A DNA stretch of 64,000 nt from Enterocloster alcoholdehydrogenati (GTDB lineage: Bacteria > Bacillota > Clostridia > Lachnospirales > Lachnospiraceae): positions 124,001-188,000 of the forward strand of contig NZ_BLTJ01000002.1 of NCBI RefSeq assembly GCF_013282095.1. Reading direction: 5' to 3'. Every line of letters starts with the position of its first letter. Within the stretch, counting starts at the first letter, position 1. Below the pieces are notes generated by a model. The model had not been told where the DNA came from. It made no database searches and was given only the letters and a program-made list of their open reading frames with translations. Positions 53,353-63,208 of this stretch are shown piece by piece. The position numbers and the translations under genes are program-made.

Positions 53353-54855
53353 TTATACATATTTAGCTGCAAGTGTCATGATCTCTTCTTGAGATGTGTT
53401 TCTGGCGTCCACCTCTCCCGCCAGCTGTCCTCCGGACATTACCAGGATACGGTCGCAAACGCCTAAAAGCTCCGGCATCTCAGAGGATACCATGATGACT
53501 ACCTTGCCCTCGTTTGCCAGGTCAATGATCAGTTGATAGATCTCATATTTCGCCCCTACGTCGATTCCGCGGGTAGGTTCATCAAGAAGCAGCACCTCTG
53601 GCTTTGTAAGAAGCCATCTTCCTAAGATGACCTTCTGCTGGTTGCCGCCGGAAAGGCTGCGGATCTTCGTTCCCTGGGTAGGCGTTTTGGTGTGCATGGC
53701 ATCAATGGACCACTGGGTATCCTTTTTCATCTTCTTATCATCCAGCATTACCGGAAGCGCCTTTCCCCGGTAATTTTTAAGGTTGGAGATAACCGTATTC
53801 TCACGGATATCCAGGATCCCGAAGATGCCGGTGGCACGCCGTTCCTCGGTCAGAAGCGCAAAGCCGTTTTTGATGGATTCCCGTGCATTGCGGTTTAATA
53901 CCGGCTTACCGTCCAGGCGGATGCTACCTGATTTTCTGGTTGCGATGCCGAAAATATTTTCAAGCACCTCTGTCCGTCCGCTTCCGTCCAGTCCGGCCAG
54001 TCCGATGATCTCTCCCTTGCGGACATTGAATGAAACATCATGCAGCAGAGAATACTGGCCGCTTAGATGCTCTACCTCAAGAGCTATCTCTCCTGCCTTG
54101 TTGGTCTTTGGCGGGAACTGGTTGTTCAGCTCCCGTCCTACCATGAGCTTGATAATCTTTTCTGTAGTCAGCTCTTTTGCCGGCTCCGTGGCAATCCAGG
54201 TGCCGTCGCGCATGACCGTAACCTCATCGGAAATGCGCAGGATTTCTGCCATCTTATGGGAAATGTAGATGATGCCGCAGCCCTTATCCCGGAGCATATT
54301 GATAATCTCAAAGAGGTGCTCTACCTCCTGCTCCGTCAAGGATGAGGTGGGTTCGTCAAATACGATCACCTTTGCATCATAGGATACAGCCTTTGCAATC
54401 TCCAGCATCTGGCGCTGGGAAACTGGCATGGTGCTCATGATCCTTCTGGGATCTACGTCGATGCCAAGGTCATTGAAAAGTTTCTTTGTATCCTCATACA
54501 TTTTGTGTTCGTCAATCATAACTCCCTTACGGGGATAGCGTCCCAGCCACAGATTGTCCATAACACTGCGCTTTAACGCCTGATTCAGCTCCTGATGCAC
54601 CATGGCAACGCCATGCTCCAGAGCCTCTTTTGAATTTTTAAAACTGATCTCGTTGCCTTCCAGGTAAATATGCCCGCTGTCCTTATTATAGATGCCGAAC
54701 AGACACTTCATCAATGTAGACTTTCCGGCACCGTTCTCACCCATAAGAGCATGAACCGTTCCCCTTTTTACTGTCAGGGAAACTCCGTCTAACGCCTTTA
54801 CGCCCGGAAACTCCTTGCATATATCTGTCATTTGCAGCAGCACTTCTTTATCCAT
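53353..54855 (-). CDS. mglA: Galactose/methylgalactoside ABC importer ATPase
   Basis: 500 residues with two ATPase halves. First Walker [10 protein letters not shown] and Walker [12 protein letters not shown]; second half has GLDGSGRTE in place of a full Walker A and [15 protein letters not shown] with [11 protein letters not shown]. This is the standard sugar MglA/RbsA layout. Confidence 0.95.
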   Translation of the reverse strand: MDKEVLLQMTDICKEFPGVKALDGVSLTVKRGTVHALMGENGAGKSTLMKCLFGIYNKDSGHIYLEGNEISFKNSKEALEHGVAMVHQELNQALKRSVMDNLWLGRYPRKGVMIDEHKMYEDTKKLFNDLGIDVDPRRIMSTMPVSQRQMLEIAKAVSYDAKVIVFDEPTSSLTEQEVEHLFEIINMLRDKGCGIIYISHKMAEILRISDEVTVMRDGTWIATEPAKELTTEKIIKLMVGRELNNQFPPKTNKAGEIALEVEHLSGQYSLLHDVSFNVRKGEIIGLAGLDGSGRTEVLENIFGIATRKSGSIRLDGKPVLNRNARESIKNGFALLTEERRATGIFGILDIRENTVISNLKNYRGKALPVMLDDKKMKKDTQWSIDAMHTKTPTQGTKIRSLSGGNQQKVILGRWLLTKPEVLLLDEPTRGIDVGAKYEIYQLIIDLANEGKVVIMVSSEMPELLGVCDRILVMSGGQLAGEVDARNTSQEEIMTLAAKYV

Positions 54856-54896
54856 GCAGCTCCCCTCCCCGCTTTCTTAAATTCGTATGCTCTTTC

Positions 54897-54933
54897 AAAA
54901 AGCGGCCCTGCCTTAAGGCAGAGGCCGCTTTTA
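54897..54933 (-). terminator. Internal terminator between mglB and mglA
   Basis: AAAAGCGGCC(TC)TGCC-TTAA-GGCA(G)GGCCGCTTTTT on the minus strand. Partial termination would make more binding protein than ATPase and permease, as in other sugar importers. Confidence 0.75.
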
Positions 54934-54947
54934 AAATCAGACTCTCA

Positions 54948-56156
54948 TCATTCGCCTGTATAAGCAGCGTATGGGATATAAATCTTGTTGCTTACCTTAT
55001 CGGAGATGTTGAAGCTGTCCGTTCCATCCATTACCGCTTTGCCCTCTGCCACGTTCTGTGTCAGGAAGGAAATTGCCTGTGCCATACCGTCAGCATCCTG
55101 CTTGATGGTACCGGTCATCTTGCCGTCAGCAATCAGCTGCTTTGCTGCGTCGGTTGCATCTACGCCGAATACAGGAATCGCAGTGCTTGTGCCGTCACCC
55201 AGATTATAGCCCTTATCGTTTAATGCGGAGATCGCACCCTCTGCCATACCGTCGTTGTTGCAGATTACAAGCTCGATCATATTGTTGTTCTCTTTGTTAT
55301 ACTGAGACAGGTTGGTAGTCATGTAGTTATTGGCAGCCGTTGCGCTCCAGTTGCCGTCCTGATCAACCTGATAGCAGTCCTTGTTGGAAGAATCAAAATA
55401 TTCCAGTTCAGGCTTTCCGGCCTCGGTCAGAATCTTGTTGGCATCCTCCACGCTGTACTGCGTACGGTAGATCGCCTCTACGTTTCCTAACTGACCCATG
55501 AACATCGCATAGCTGATCTTTCCGTCGCCGTTTAAGTCTACGGCGTCATAGTTCTCTACCAGATACTTGCCGATCATCTCGCCCTGCATATGGCCTGCCT
55601 CAGGCGCGTCCGTTCCTACGAATGCGCACTTGTCATAGCTGCCAAGTACCTTGCCCTCTTCCTCGTCAGACTCAACGGCACGGTTAAAGAAGATAACCGG
55701 GATACCTGCTGCCTGAGCCTTGTCTACGATTGCCTGAGAAGCGTCTACGGAACCAGAGGTAACGATATTTACAATCAGGAGGTTAGCGCCTGTACTGATA
55801 GCTGTATCGATCTGCTCGTTCTGCGTGGTCTGGTTGCTGTTTGCGTCGTAATCCTGAAAATCAATTCCGGCTGTCTTTAAGGATTCGTCTAAAGCGGTAC
55901 GTACGCTGGAGATATAGGTATCGCTGTATGTATAGTAGAATACGCCGACCGTCATATCCTCTAACTTCTTGCCTTCCTTCTTTGCTGCCTCGGTAACTGC
56001 TTCGCTTACCTTATCTGCTTCAGATCCGGCTGCGGCTGTATCATCTTTCGCTGCTTCTGTTGCCTTGGTCTCAGTAGCGCTGCTTCCGCATCCGGTTGCA
56101 GAGAATGCCATCATAGCTGCCAGTGCAGCGGCTGCGGTTCTTCTAAATTTTCTCAT
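54948..56156 (-). CDS. mglB: Galactose/glucose-binding lipoprotein
   Basis: About 402 residues from ATG 56156 (GGGAGGAG upstream). Lipobox ATGC after a signal peptide and a Thr/Ala-rich linker. DLNGDGKISYAMFMGQLG matches the EF-hand-like calcium loop of the galactose-binding protein, and VICNNDGMAEGAI and FGVDATDAAK are family segments. Feeds sugar to MglAC. Confidence 0.92.
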   Translation of the reverse strand: MRKFRRTAAAALAAMMAFSATGCGSSATETKATEAAKDDTAAAGSEADKVSEAVTEAAKKEGKKLEDMTVGVFYYTYSDTYISSVRTALDESLKTAGIDFQDYDANSNQTTQNEQIDTAISTGANLLIVNIVTSGSVDASQAIVDKAQAAGIPVIFFNRAVESDEEEGKVLGSYDKCAFVGTDAPEAGHMQGEMIGKYLVENYDAVDLNGDGKISYAMFMGQLGNVEAIYRTQYSVEDANKILTEAGKPELEYFDSSNKDCYQVDQDGNWSATAANNYMTTNLSQYNKENNNMIELVICNNDGMAEGAISALNDKGYNLGDGTSTAIPVFGVDATDAAKQLIADGKMTGTIKQDADGMAQAISFLTQNVAEGKAVMDGTDSFNISDKVSNKIYIPYAAYTGE

Positions 56157-56216
56157 AGTTGTAACTCCTCCCAATCTTTTATTTGTCTTGGATACTATGT
56201 CCTTCTGACAAGTGTA

Positions 56217-56250
56217 ATTTTAGTTATTTTTTATGCATTTTTCAATGCAT
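56217..56250 (-). promoter_or_regulatory. mglB promoter with overlapping palindrome
   Basis: TTGAAA (56240-56245), 17 bases, TAAAAT (56217-56222) on the minus strand. A perfect inverted repeat, ATGCATT-TTTC-AATGCAT (56233-56250), covers the -35 and is a candidate operator. Confidence 0.65.
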
Positions 56251-56332
56251 TTTTATTTTCCCTATTATCGATTTTCTTTGATTTCTCTATTTTTCGACAT
56301 TTTATTATGATTTTTTTATTGTTTTTCTACTC

Positions 56333-57382
56333 TTATTCAGCTTTTGTCCTGATTTCTCCCTCCGGTCTTACCACCGGATAAGAAGGGCATCTGAAATACA
56401 CACCTTTTTCCAGGGAAATATCCTCCGGCGCTTTCCCCGTCTGCGCCAGGGACAGGGCCATACGGATCATGGTATCCCCATAAGCCTCCCGGTCAATACT
56501 GACAGTACCAAGCATATCCGAGGACTGTACAGCCTCCAGGCCTGCGGGAACGCCGTCGATTCCCACCACACAGATCGGGCGTATCAGCCCCAGGCGGCGG
56601 ATGGCGTCTATGGCTCCCAGTGCCATGTCGTCATTATTGCCAATAACAAGCTCGATCTGTTCGGGAAACTGATCCAGCCACTGCCCCATAAGGGCATCTG
56701 CCTGACTTCTCTGCCAGTTGGCTATGCCTCCGGTCAGTTTTTCCACATCTACCCCCCGATCCTTCAGCGTCTGCACCGCCCATTCGGTCCGCATCTGGGA
56801 ATCCTGGTGTCCCCTCTCCCCCTCCAGGATCACATAGCTTACCTTCCCGTCACCGTCAAGATCCAGGACAAACGGCTCCTTCTCATAGGCGTCTGCCATC
56901 ATATTTCCCTGGCAGATCCCTTCCGCCTTTGGATCCGCCCCTATATAAAAGAGTTTCTCCCACCGGCTTATATCCTCCTCCACCGGCTCCCTGTTAAAGA
57001 AGATTACCGGCACATCCTGATCCATGGCCTTGTCAATGATCACAGACGCCGCAGACCGATCCACCATATTAACGCAGATCACGTCACAGCCCAGGGTCAG
57101 AAAACGGTCTACCTGGCTGTTCTGTGTATTCTGATCTTCCCTGGCGTCTACTACATCCAGGATGATCCGTATGCCTGTGTTTTTTTCATATTCCTTTGCC
57201 TTCTCCTCCAGCACACGGCAGATAGAATTAAGAAAGGTATCATCCTCTCTGTAAAGGGTAATACCGATGCGCACCTGACTGGCCTCATCCCTTTCCTTCC
57301 CCTGTTTTAAAAAGCAGCTATAAAGCGCAAAAACGGCAAGGATGGCAAGAACGGCTCCCATTCCATATCTGTATCCTTTCAT
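56333..57382 (-). CDS. Second galactose-type sugar-binding protein
   Basis: 349 residues. Hydrophobic N-terminus with a lipobox-like LYSC at about residue 23, so probably a lipoprotein. LDLDGDGKVSYVILEGERG is the same calcium loop as in MglB, and VIGNNDDMALGAIDAI and VVGIDGVPAG follow, so it belongs to the MglB family but is diverged. Encoded after the sensor kinase and 15 bases after another binding protein, it may present sugar to the kinase rather than to the importer. Confidence 0.88.
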   Translation of the reverse strand: MKGYRYGMGAVLAILAVFALYSCFLKQGKERDEASQVRIGITLYREDDTFLNSICRVLEEKAKEYEKNTGIRIILDVVDAREDQNTQNSQVDRFLTLGCDVICVNMVDRSAASVIIDKAMDQDVPVIFFNREPVEEDISRWEKLFYIGADPKAEGICQGNMMADAYEKEPFVLDLDGDGKVSYVILEGERGHQDSQMRTEWAVQTLKDRGVDVEKLTGGIANWQRSQADALMGQWLDQFPEQIELVIGNNDDMALGAIDAIRRLGLIRPICVVGIDGVPAGLEAVQSSDMLGTVSIDREAYGDTMIRMALSLAQTGKAPEDISLEKGVYFRCPSYPVVRPEGEIRTKAE

Positions 57383-57397
57383 TCCGTCTCCTCCTGT

Positions 57398-58369
57398 TTA
57401 ATCCATCGGATATAGCATTTTCTCAAACTTCCGGCTGCGGATATCAGGGCGCTCAATATAAAAGGACTCAAGGAGGATCCTCTCTTTTTTCATCCCCTGG
57501 CGAATCCCCTTTACCGCCCGTTCCACAGCAAGATACCCTTCATTATAGCAGTTGTGAACCACCAGCCCCCGGATCAGCCCTCTGTCCATCTGATTCAAAA
57601 GATAAGCGGTGCTCCCCACGCCGAATACGCCGGCCAAATGACCCGTATAATGGTTGTCACTGTTTAAGATCTGGGCCAGCTCTGTCAGACTTTCAGGATC
57701 CAGGGCTGCCACCGTGGCCTTCCCGCTTCCCGGATAGAGCACAGCGTCCAGAGCCGCCTTGAAATCCGCTCCCTCCCTTTGACTGCACAGGATGGCCTCA
57801 AAACCATTTTCCCTTAATTTTCCCGTAAACCCCTCATAAATCTCCTGATTGTTCCCCAAAGACAGCCCCTTCGTAAATACATAGACGGGAGAGATACTGT
57901 CCGCCTGGGCCGCCACTGCCTGAGCCAAAAGTTCTCCCTCTCTGGCATAATCCCGCATCACTGAGGTAACAGGAAGTTCCTCAGATGGCTGATCCCCCAG
58001 AAGGATCAAAGGGCAGGAATAGGCGTAAGATCCCAGTTCCTCTTGTGTTGAATTTTTCTCTGCGGGAGCCAGCACCACGGCTTGAGCTCCGCTGTCGATC
58101 TCTCTTGCCACCAGTTCTTTCTGCTGCTTTGCCTCTCCCTCCTGATACAGCGTCACATAGCGGACATCGGCATTAAAATCTCCGGCCGCCTTTTCCACCC
58201 CTTTTTTGAAATTGGTATAGCAGGTGTCTGAGGTGGAATCAAACACAACAGACACAGAGTAGATCTCTGCCTTTTTTTCCTTAATGATCAGGTCAGTAGA
58301 GGAAAGGAGGAACAAAAGGCCCAAAACAGCACCAAAGATGCACCAGATTATTTTTTCACGCTTTGTCAT
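57398..58369 (-). CDS. Membrane-anchored sugar-binding protein of the two-component system
   Basis: 323 residues. N-terminal uncleaved-looking helix (about 8-26, IIWCIFGAVLGLLFLLSST), then a periplasmic-binding-protein fold of type 1 (VSVVFDSTSDTCYTNFKKGVEKAA; VALDPESLTELAQIL; GVFGVGSTAYLLNQMDRG). It overlaps the histidine kinase gene by 14 bases. Such proteins are often co-sensors for YesM-like kinases. Confidence 0.82.
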   Translation of the reverse strand: MTKREKIIWCIFGAVLGLLFLLSSTDLIIKEKKAEIYSVSVVFDSTSDTCYTNFKKGVEKAAGDFNADVRYVTLYQEGEAKQQKELVAREIDSGAQAVVLAPAEKNSTQEELGSYAYSCPLILLGDQPSEELPVTSVMRDYAREGELLAQAVAAQADSISPVYVFTKGLSLGNNQEIYEGFTGKLRENGFEAILCSQREGADFKAALDAVLYPGSGKATVAALDPESLTELAQILNSDNHYTGHLAGVFGVGSTAYLLNQMDRGLIRGLVVHNCYNEGYLAVERAVKGIRQGMKKERILLESFYIERPDIRSRKFEKMLYPMD

Positions 58370-60158
58370 ATTCCTCCCTTTCCCGGATCCGGGAGTATTC
58401 CACTGCCGGCAGACGAATGGTCACAACCGTTCCCTCATCCGGCTCCGATTCAATGGAAAGTCCGTATTCTCCGCCAAAATACAGCCGAATCCGCTCATTT
58501 ACATTTTTCACCCCTATCCCGGAGCCTCTGGATGAGCCGGTATGAGGCTGGTCGGAAAACAGCCTCTTTATCTGCTCCTGCGTCATCCCAAGCCCGTTAT
58601 CCTCCACCTGGAAATACAGCTCCTTATCTTCCCTCCATGCACGGACCATGATCTCTCCGTCCCCGTCCATAAACTCCATGCCGTGATAAATAGCATTTTC
58701 CACCAGAGGCTGGAGCATAAGCTTTAAGCTTGCCAGATCAAGAATCTCTTCCTCTGCCTCAATAGTGTAGGTGAAACGGTTTTTAAAACGCATATTCTGG
58801 ATCATCAGGTAGTTGCGGACGTGCTCCAGTTCATCCCTTACCGTGATGATGCTCCTGCCTCTGCTTAAGCTGATGCGGAAGAAACGCGCCAGTGCAGTAA
58901 CCACCTTTACTGCCTGATCCGGCTTTTCATTTTCAATCATCCATACGATGATATCCAGGGTATTGTACAGAAAATGGGGGTTGATCTGGGACTGCAGGGT
59001 GTCAAACTCCTGTCTGCGCTTTTTCTCATGCTCCGAGACCACATCCGCCATCAGCACCTGTATCTGCCTTGCCATGCTCTGGACAGACTGACTCAGATGG
59101 CGGATCTCGTAAGAGCCCTGCGCATCCACCACTGTATTCAGGTTTCCCCTTTCAATTTCATTGACCGACCGTTCCAGATTCCGTATGGGAACTGTGATCC
59201 TGGATGATATATAGGAATTTGTGATCGTCATAAGGGACAGGATAAGGGCCGCCGCAAAGACCACTAAAAGCTGGGTCTTTAAACGGTTTAAGGACACAGC
59301 CTGCTCCGGCGCCACACCGATCAGCTTCCAGCCTGTATAGCCTACGCTCTTGACCGTTATGACCCGGTCTTTTCCCTGAAACTCTTCCCGGTAGACACCG
59401 TCCCTGTATCCGGCCACCTGACGGTTGTTTTCCTGCTCCATCCCGGAATCGATCAGCTGGGCCCTTGGATGGAAAATGATCTCTCCGTTTCCGTCGGTCA
59501 GGTATATATACCCCCCGTTTCCCAGGGTAACGCCGTCCAACAGAAGCTTTAACCCTGTATAATTTAAATGGAGCAGCAATACCCCCTGTCCCGTATCCGT
59601 CCCTCTGGTGATCTCCACCGCCCTTGTCATGGGGATCACCCAACGGTACTGGCTGCCGCTGCTTTCAAAGAGCTGCTGCACCTGAGGCAGGAAAAAATGC
59701 TGGTTTTCTGTTTTCTGAAGAGTGCAGGAGAACCAGGACTCCTTGGTCACGTCCAGATTATTTCTCACCCGCAGGGCCGGCACTGCCTCCAAAAGCTCCC
59801 CATCCTCGGAAAAGAGGGCAATACTGTCCGTCTGGTCCATATTCGTTTCATAAAGAAGGTTGAAATTTGCGTTGACCGATGGGTCTGACAGATCGGCGTC
59901 CTTTATGACGCCGTAATAGAGGGAATCGGAAAGCTTCATTACGGTTTTCAAGTAATTTTCCACAGACCGGTTCACCTGATCGATAAGAATCTGATTTTCT
60001 TCCATTACCGTCTCCGACACCTGTCCCGACATCCTGGTATACAGGGAAATGCCGATAAAAACACAGGCTGTCACAGCGGTAACAGTAAAATACAGGAAAA
60101 TAATGGAGCGTATGCTGCCGTTTTGGAACGGCAGCCTGCGCTGGTTAAAAAGCTTCAT
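58356..60158 (-). CDS. Sensor histidine kinase (YesM type)
   Basis: 600 residues. Two membrane helices (about 20-42 and 290-312) bracket an extracellular sensing domain; a HAMP segment follows, then the kinase with QINPHFLYNTLDIIVWMIE (phosphorylated His) and an ATPase with DNGLGM and GSGIGVKNV. Partner of the response regulator just upstream, with no gap between them. Signal likely a sugar via the adjacent binding proteins. Confidence 0.93.
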   Translation of the reverse strand: MKLFNQRRLPFQNGSIRSIIFLYFTVTAVTACVFIGISLYTRMSGQVSETVMEENQILIDQVNRSVENYLKTVMKLSDSLYYGVIKDADLSDPSVNANFNLLYETNMDQTDSIALFSEDGELLEAVPALRVRNNLDVTKESWFSCTLQKTENQHFFLPQVQQLFESSGSQYRWVIPMTRAVEITRGTDTGQGVLLLHLNYTGLKLLLDGVTLGNGGYIYLTDGNGEIIFHPRAQLIDSGMEQENNRQVAGYRDGVYREEFQGKDRVITVKSVGYTGWKLIGVAPEQAVSLNRLKTQLLVVFAAALILSLMTITNSYISSRITVPIRNLERSVNEIERGNLNTVVDAQGSYEIRHLSQSVQSMARQIQVLMADVVSEHEKKRRQEFDTLQSQINPHFLYNTLDIIVWMIENEKPDQAVKVVTALARFFRISLSRGRSIITVRDELEHVRNYLMIQNMRFKNRFTYTIEAEEEILDLASLKLMLQPLVENAIYHGMEFMDGDGEIMVRAWREDKELYFQVEDNGLGMTQEQIKRLFSDQPHTGSSRGSGIGVKNVNERIRLYFGGEYGLSIESEPDEGTVVTIRLPAVEYSRIREREEYDKA

Positions 60159-61796
60159 TTACTTCGCTCCCCTGAATTTCGTGGGCGATACCCCGAAACG
60201 TTTCTTAAATACATAACTGAAATAGTTCTGCTCCTGATAGCCCACCTTGGCGGCGATCACATATGTCTTGTCATCGGTCTTGTTAAGAAGCTCCACTGCC
60301 TTATCCAGACGCACCTCTGTCAGATAAGCCACATAGGTTTTGCCGGTTTCCTTCTTGAACATGGTGGAAAAATAAGCCGGGCTCATATGGAGATGGCTGC
60401 AGATCTTCTCCACAGAGAGCTCCGGCTCCTGGTAATGCTCTAAAATATACTGTCTGGCCTCTTTGATCACCTGTTTCATGGTATTATCCCGCTCCCGGTT
60501 CATGGCCTGGTGGATATAGAGGGCCGTATTTAAAAGCCAGACAGAAAAATCCTCTTTTTTCTGAAGGCCGGGCAGCATTTCCAAGGCTCCGTCTTCCTTC
60601 AGTTCCCCGTTAAACACCGCCTCCGTATCCAGATCATACATCTGGAGAAGCTGGATCATGGCATTTGCCACTCCCAGCATATAGACCTGCTGCTGCCGGA
60701 AATGAACCTTGGCGTCATTCATCCGAACCATGATCCGGCCTGCGGCCTCTTCAATCTTCTCCCTGGGGCCAAACTTGACGGCGGCAATCAGTTCCGCCTC
60801 TTCTTTCCCGTCCAGCTCCAGCTTTCCCCGGTTCACCGGCTCCATATCATTGATGTAAATGGTGCTGCCGCTTCCCACGATGGCCTTATAGCCCAGGGAG
60901 TTGACGGCCTCCTTGTAGGAGTCGCTGATCCGCCACAGCTGGGCCGAATTATTTCCAATCCCAATGGTGACCGGCACTGCCAGGATCCTGCGCGTCTCCC
61001 TGCAGATATCTCCCAATACACTGATGACCCCCGTCTGACTGTTGTCCTCATCAATGGCCGCAATCACGGAAAGCCCAGTTTCTCTCGCCCCGGAGGCATT
61101 AAACAGGGCAAAGCGGCAATACTGTCCCAGCTTTTCCTCCAAAATCTGCATAATCGAAATAGGGATCAGATCCTTTTCCCGGTGAATGGCAAGCTCTCCC
61201 TGCAGGCCTGTTTCCGGTTCCTCAATGTCAATAGCAGCCGCGATCCATTTCCTGGCTCCCAAAAGATCCAGATCGTACTCCCGCATCCGGCCTTCCACTG
61301 TCTCAGGCTCCATATGGCGGCTTATCAGTTCATTCAGGAAATTCTCCCGGAGGATGGGGAGGCTGCGGATATAATTTTCCCGCAGAAGGCTTACGTTTCT
61401 CTTCTGCTCGATCTCCTGATCCAGATTCACCTTGATCCGTTTCAGGATAGCCGTCAGTTCTTCCACATTCACCGGCTTTAAGATATACTCGGTCACATTC
61501 AGCTTAATGGCCTGTTTGGCGTATTCAAAATCATCATAGCCGGAAAAGATCACAATCTTCATAGAGGGGTATTTCTGGCGGATCCGCTCCGCCAGAGTCA
61601 GGCCGTCCATATAGGGCATACGGATATCCGTCAGCACCACATCCGGCTCTAAGGCCTCGATTTTTTCCAAGGCGTCCTCTCCGTTTTCCGCATCCCCGGC
61701 CACCTGAAAACCAGCCTCCTCCCAGCCGATTTTGCGGACAATGCTCTTTCTCACTTCTTCTTCGTCATCTACCAGGATGATACGGTACAATTCCAT
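60159..61796 (-). CDS. Response regulator with AraC-type output (YesN type)
   Basis: 545 residues from ATG 61796 (AGAAGGGG upstream). Receiver domain with VDDEEEVRK and phosphorylated Asp in VLTDIRMPYMDG; a long middle region; C-terminal two helix-turn-helix motifs ending in FSYVFKKRFGVSPTKFRG. Likely switches on the mgl genes and the pectinesterase. Confidence 0.93.
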   Translation of the reverse strand: MELYRIILVDDEEEVRKSIVRKIGWEEAGFQVAGDAENGEDALEKIEALEPDVVLTDIRMPYMDGLTLAERIRQKYPSMKIVIFSGYDDFEYAKQAIKLNVTEYILKPVNVEELTAILKRIKVNLDQEIEQKRNVSLLRENYIRSLPILRENFLNELISRHMEPETVEGRMREYDLDLLGARKWIAAAIDIEEPETGLQGELAIHREKDLIPISIMQILEEKLGQYCRFALFNASGARETGLSVIAAIDEDNSQTGVISVLGDICRETRRILAVPVTIGIGNNSAQLWRISDSYKEAVNSLGYKAIVGSGSTIYINDMEPVNRGKLELDGKEEAELIAAVKFGPREKIEEAAGRIMVRMNDAKVHFRQQQVYMLGVANAMIQLLQMYDLDTEAVFNGELKEDGALEMLPGLQKKEDFSVWLLNTALYIHQAMNRERDNTMKQVIKEARQYILEHYQEPELSVEKICSHLHMSPAYFSTMFKKETGKTYVAYLTEVRLDKAVELLNKTDDKTYVIAAKVGYQEQNYFSYVFKKRFGVSPTKFRGAK

Positions 61797-61871
61797 ATGT
61801 AAACCCCTTCTCTTTTGCGGCTCCCTTACAATACCTCCCGTTTCCGGCAGCATCACTCAGGGGCGGTTTCT

Positions 61872-62885
61872 TTACCGGCCGCTCATCCAGCCGTCTTTTC
61901 CTCCCAGAACACGCGCTCTGGAATAGGGCGTAAGCTCATCCTCATTCAGGAGCGTCACCCACTCCGGACGTTCCTCCGGTACGGCTCCGGGGCCTGTGCT
62001 GCCTGCCTCTGCAAAATACAGGGTGTCGTGAGCCTCTCTCTTGCCCCAGTCATGCCAGCCTTCTCTGCGGATGTGCTCCTCCATGCGGCAGTGCAGCAGC
62101 ACAACCCTGGCGAAATTTCTCCATGGGCGGCCCAGATATACGCTTCTTGGCGGACAGTTTCCCGTAAAATGGCAGCCTTCAAACACGTAGCCGTATTCCT
62201 GGCCTTCAGGTGTGGACGCTGCGGTCACATAGCCGTTGATCTCCCGGCCGGTATCCTGAGAATACAGCTCACAGTTCTCAAAATACGCCGTGGCGCTTCC
62301 AAAGATAAAGTCGATATCTCCCCGGATAAAACAGTCCTTATAATAGTGGCGGCCATTGATCCTGGGGGCGTACTGCTTGGGACCGATAAAGCCGTTCTTT
62401 TCGATTTCTTTCGGCGGAAGAGGGCCTGTAAAGATGGTATCCTGACTGGCGAGCATCCGGCAGTTGTCAAAAAGGATCCGATCTCCGTCCACATAGAGAG
62501 CCAGAGCCTGACCCACCACAGCTCCGGGGCCTGCACTGTTTTCAAAGGTCAGATTCCTGGCCGTAAAATCATGGGTATCAATAAAGACAGAATAGGTTCT
62601 GAATGTGCCTCTTTTGGTTCCGTCCTCCATCTCCATCCGTGCGCCCAGGTTATAGGTGATCACCGTCTCCTGGGGATCCTCCCCCTCAAAGGTAAGAAAG
62701 GGGCGGCGGATAGTCAGGCGCTCCTTGTAAATACCCCTTTTAATATAAATAACGGCCGGACGGATATCATCCTCTTCCAGCGTGTTCAGTGCCTCCGTGA
62801 TGGTGGAAAACTGGCTGGTGCCGTCCTTTGCCACAATCAGAGTGATCTGCGCCTGCATATTTGCTGTTTCTGTCATTTCTGCCAT
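61872..62885 (-). CDS. Pectin methylesterase (CE8)
   Basis: 337 residues from ATG 62885 (AGGAGAG upstream). Beta-helix family with GQALALY, SQDTIF (first catalytic Asp), DFIFGSATAYFENC (second Asp) and YLGRPWRNF (Arg and Trp). Releases methanol from pectin. No signal peptide, so it acts on imported oligogalacturonides, unlike most plant and secreted forms. First gene of the block, 75 bases before the response regulator. Confidence 0.93.
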   Translation of the reverse strand: MAEMTETANMQAQITLIVAKDGTSQFSTITEALNTLEEDDIRPAVIYIKRGIYKERLTIRRPFLTFEGEDPQETVITYNLGARMEMEDGTKRGTFRTYSVFIDTHDFTARNLTFENSAGPGAVVGQALALYVDGDRILFDNCRMLASQDTIFTGPLPPKEIEKNGFIGPKQYAPRINGRHYYKDCFIRGDIDFIFGSATAYFENCELYSQDTGREINGYVTAASTPEGQEYGYVFEGCHFTGNCPPRSVYLGRPWRNFARVVLLHCRMEEHIRREGWHDWGKREAHDTLYFAEAGSTGPGAVPEERPEWVTLLNEDELTPYSRARVLGGKDGWMSGR

Positions 62886-62942
62886 ATAGGTTCTCTCCTG
62901 TCTGATCAATATTTCGTCTTTTTATCCTTTGTACTTTGGATT

Positions 62943-62971
62943 ATTATACTATGTTTTTCCATTTTTTGCAA
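62943..62971 (-). promoter_or_regulatory. Promoter of the pectinesterase gene
   Basis: TTGCAA (62966-62971), 17 bases, perfect TATAAT (62943-62948) on the minus strand. Confidence 0.6.
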
Positions 62972-63073
62972 TTGCGGCAAAGGTTTATGCAAACCTTACG
63001 TTCCTCCCCCTCTTAAAGCATTTTTCCTGTATATCTTATATGTTTTATAAGTATATATAATAAATAATCCCTA

Positions 63074-63103
63074 TTGTGATTCTATTCTAATATATGCTAT
63101 GAT
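63074..63103 (+). promoter_or_regulatory. Promoter of the PurF-like gene
   Basis: TTGTGA (63074-63079), 18 bases, TATGAT (63098-63103), about 105 bases before the ATG at 63209. Confidence 0.5.
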
Positions 63104-63110
63104 ACATACA

Positions 63111-63139
63111 GCAGAGCTCCTTTGATTCTTCGGAGCTGC
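63111..63139 (+). promoter_or_regulatory. Leader hairpin of the PurF-like gene
   Basis: GCAGAGCTCC and CGGAGCTGC can pair; GTTTT follows. It starts at about the first transcribed base and could attenuate or stabilise the message. Confidence 0.35.
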
Positions 63140-63208
63140 GTTTTGCGAAAACGGCGGCTGCTTATCTTTATTCTTTATCTCCATTTACAGAAAGGAAAAT
63201 GATCTCTT

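Larger units (their letters stand above)
62886..63208. other. Intergenic region between pectinesterase and the PurF-like gene
   Basis: 323 bases without a gene. It carries a minus-strand promoter, a plus-strand promoter and a GC-rich hairpin, listed separately. An AT-rich stretch 63000-63100 separates them. No operator repeat is seen. Confidence 0.6.

Noticed and set aside
61815-63050. 411-codon plus-strand frame
   Set aside because: Antisense to the pectinesterase gene, no recognisable domain.
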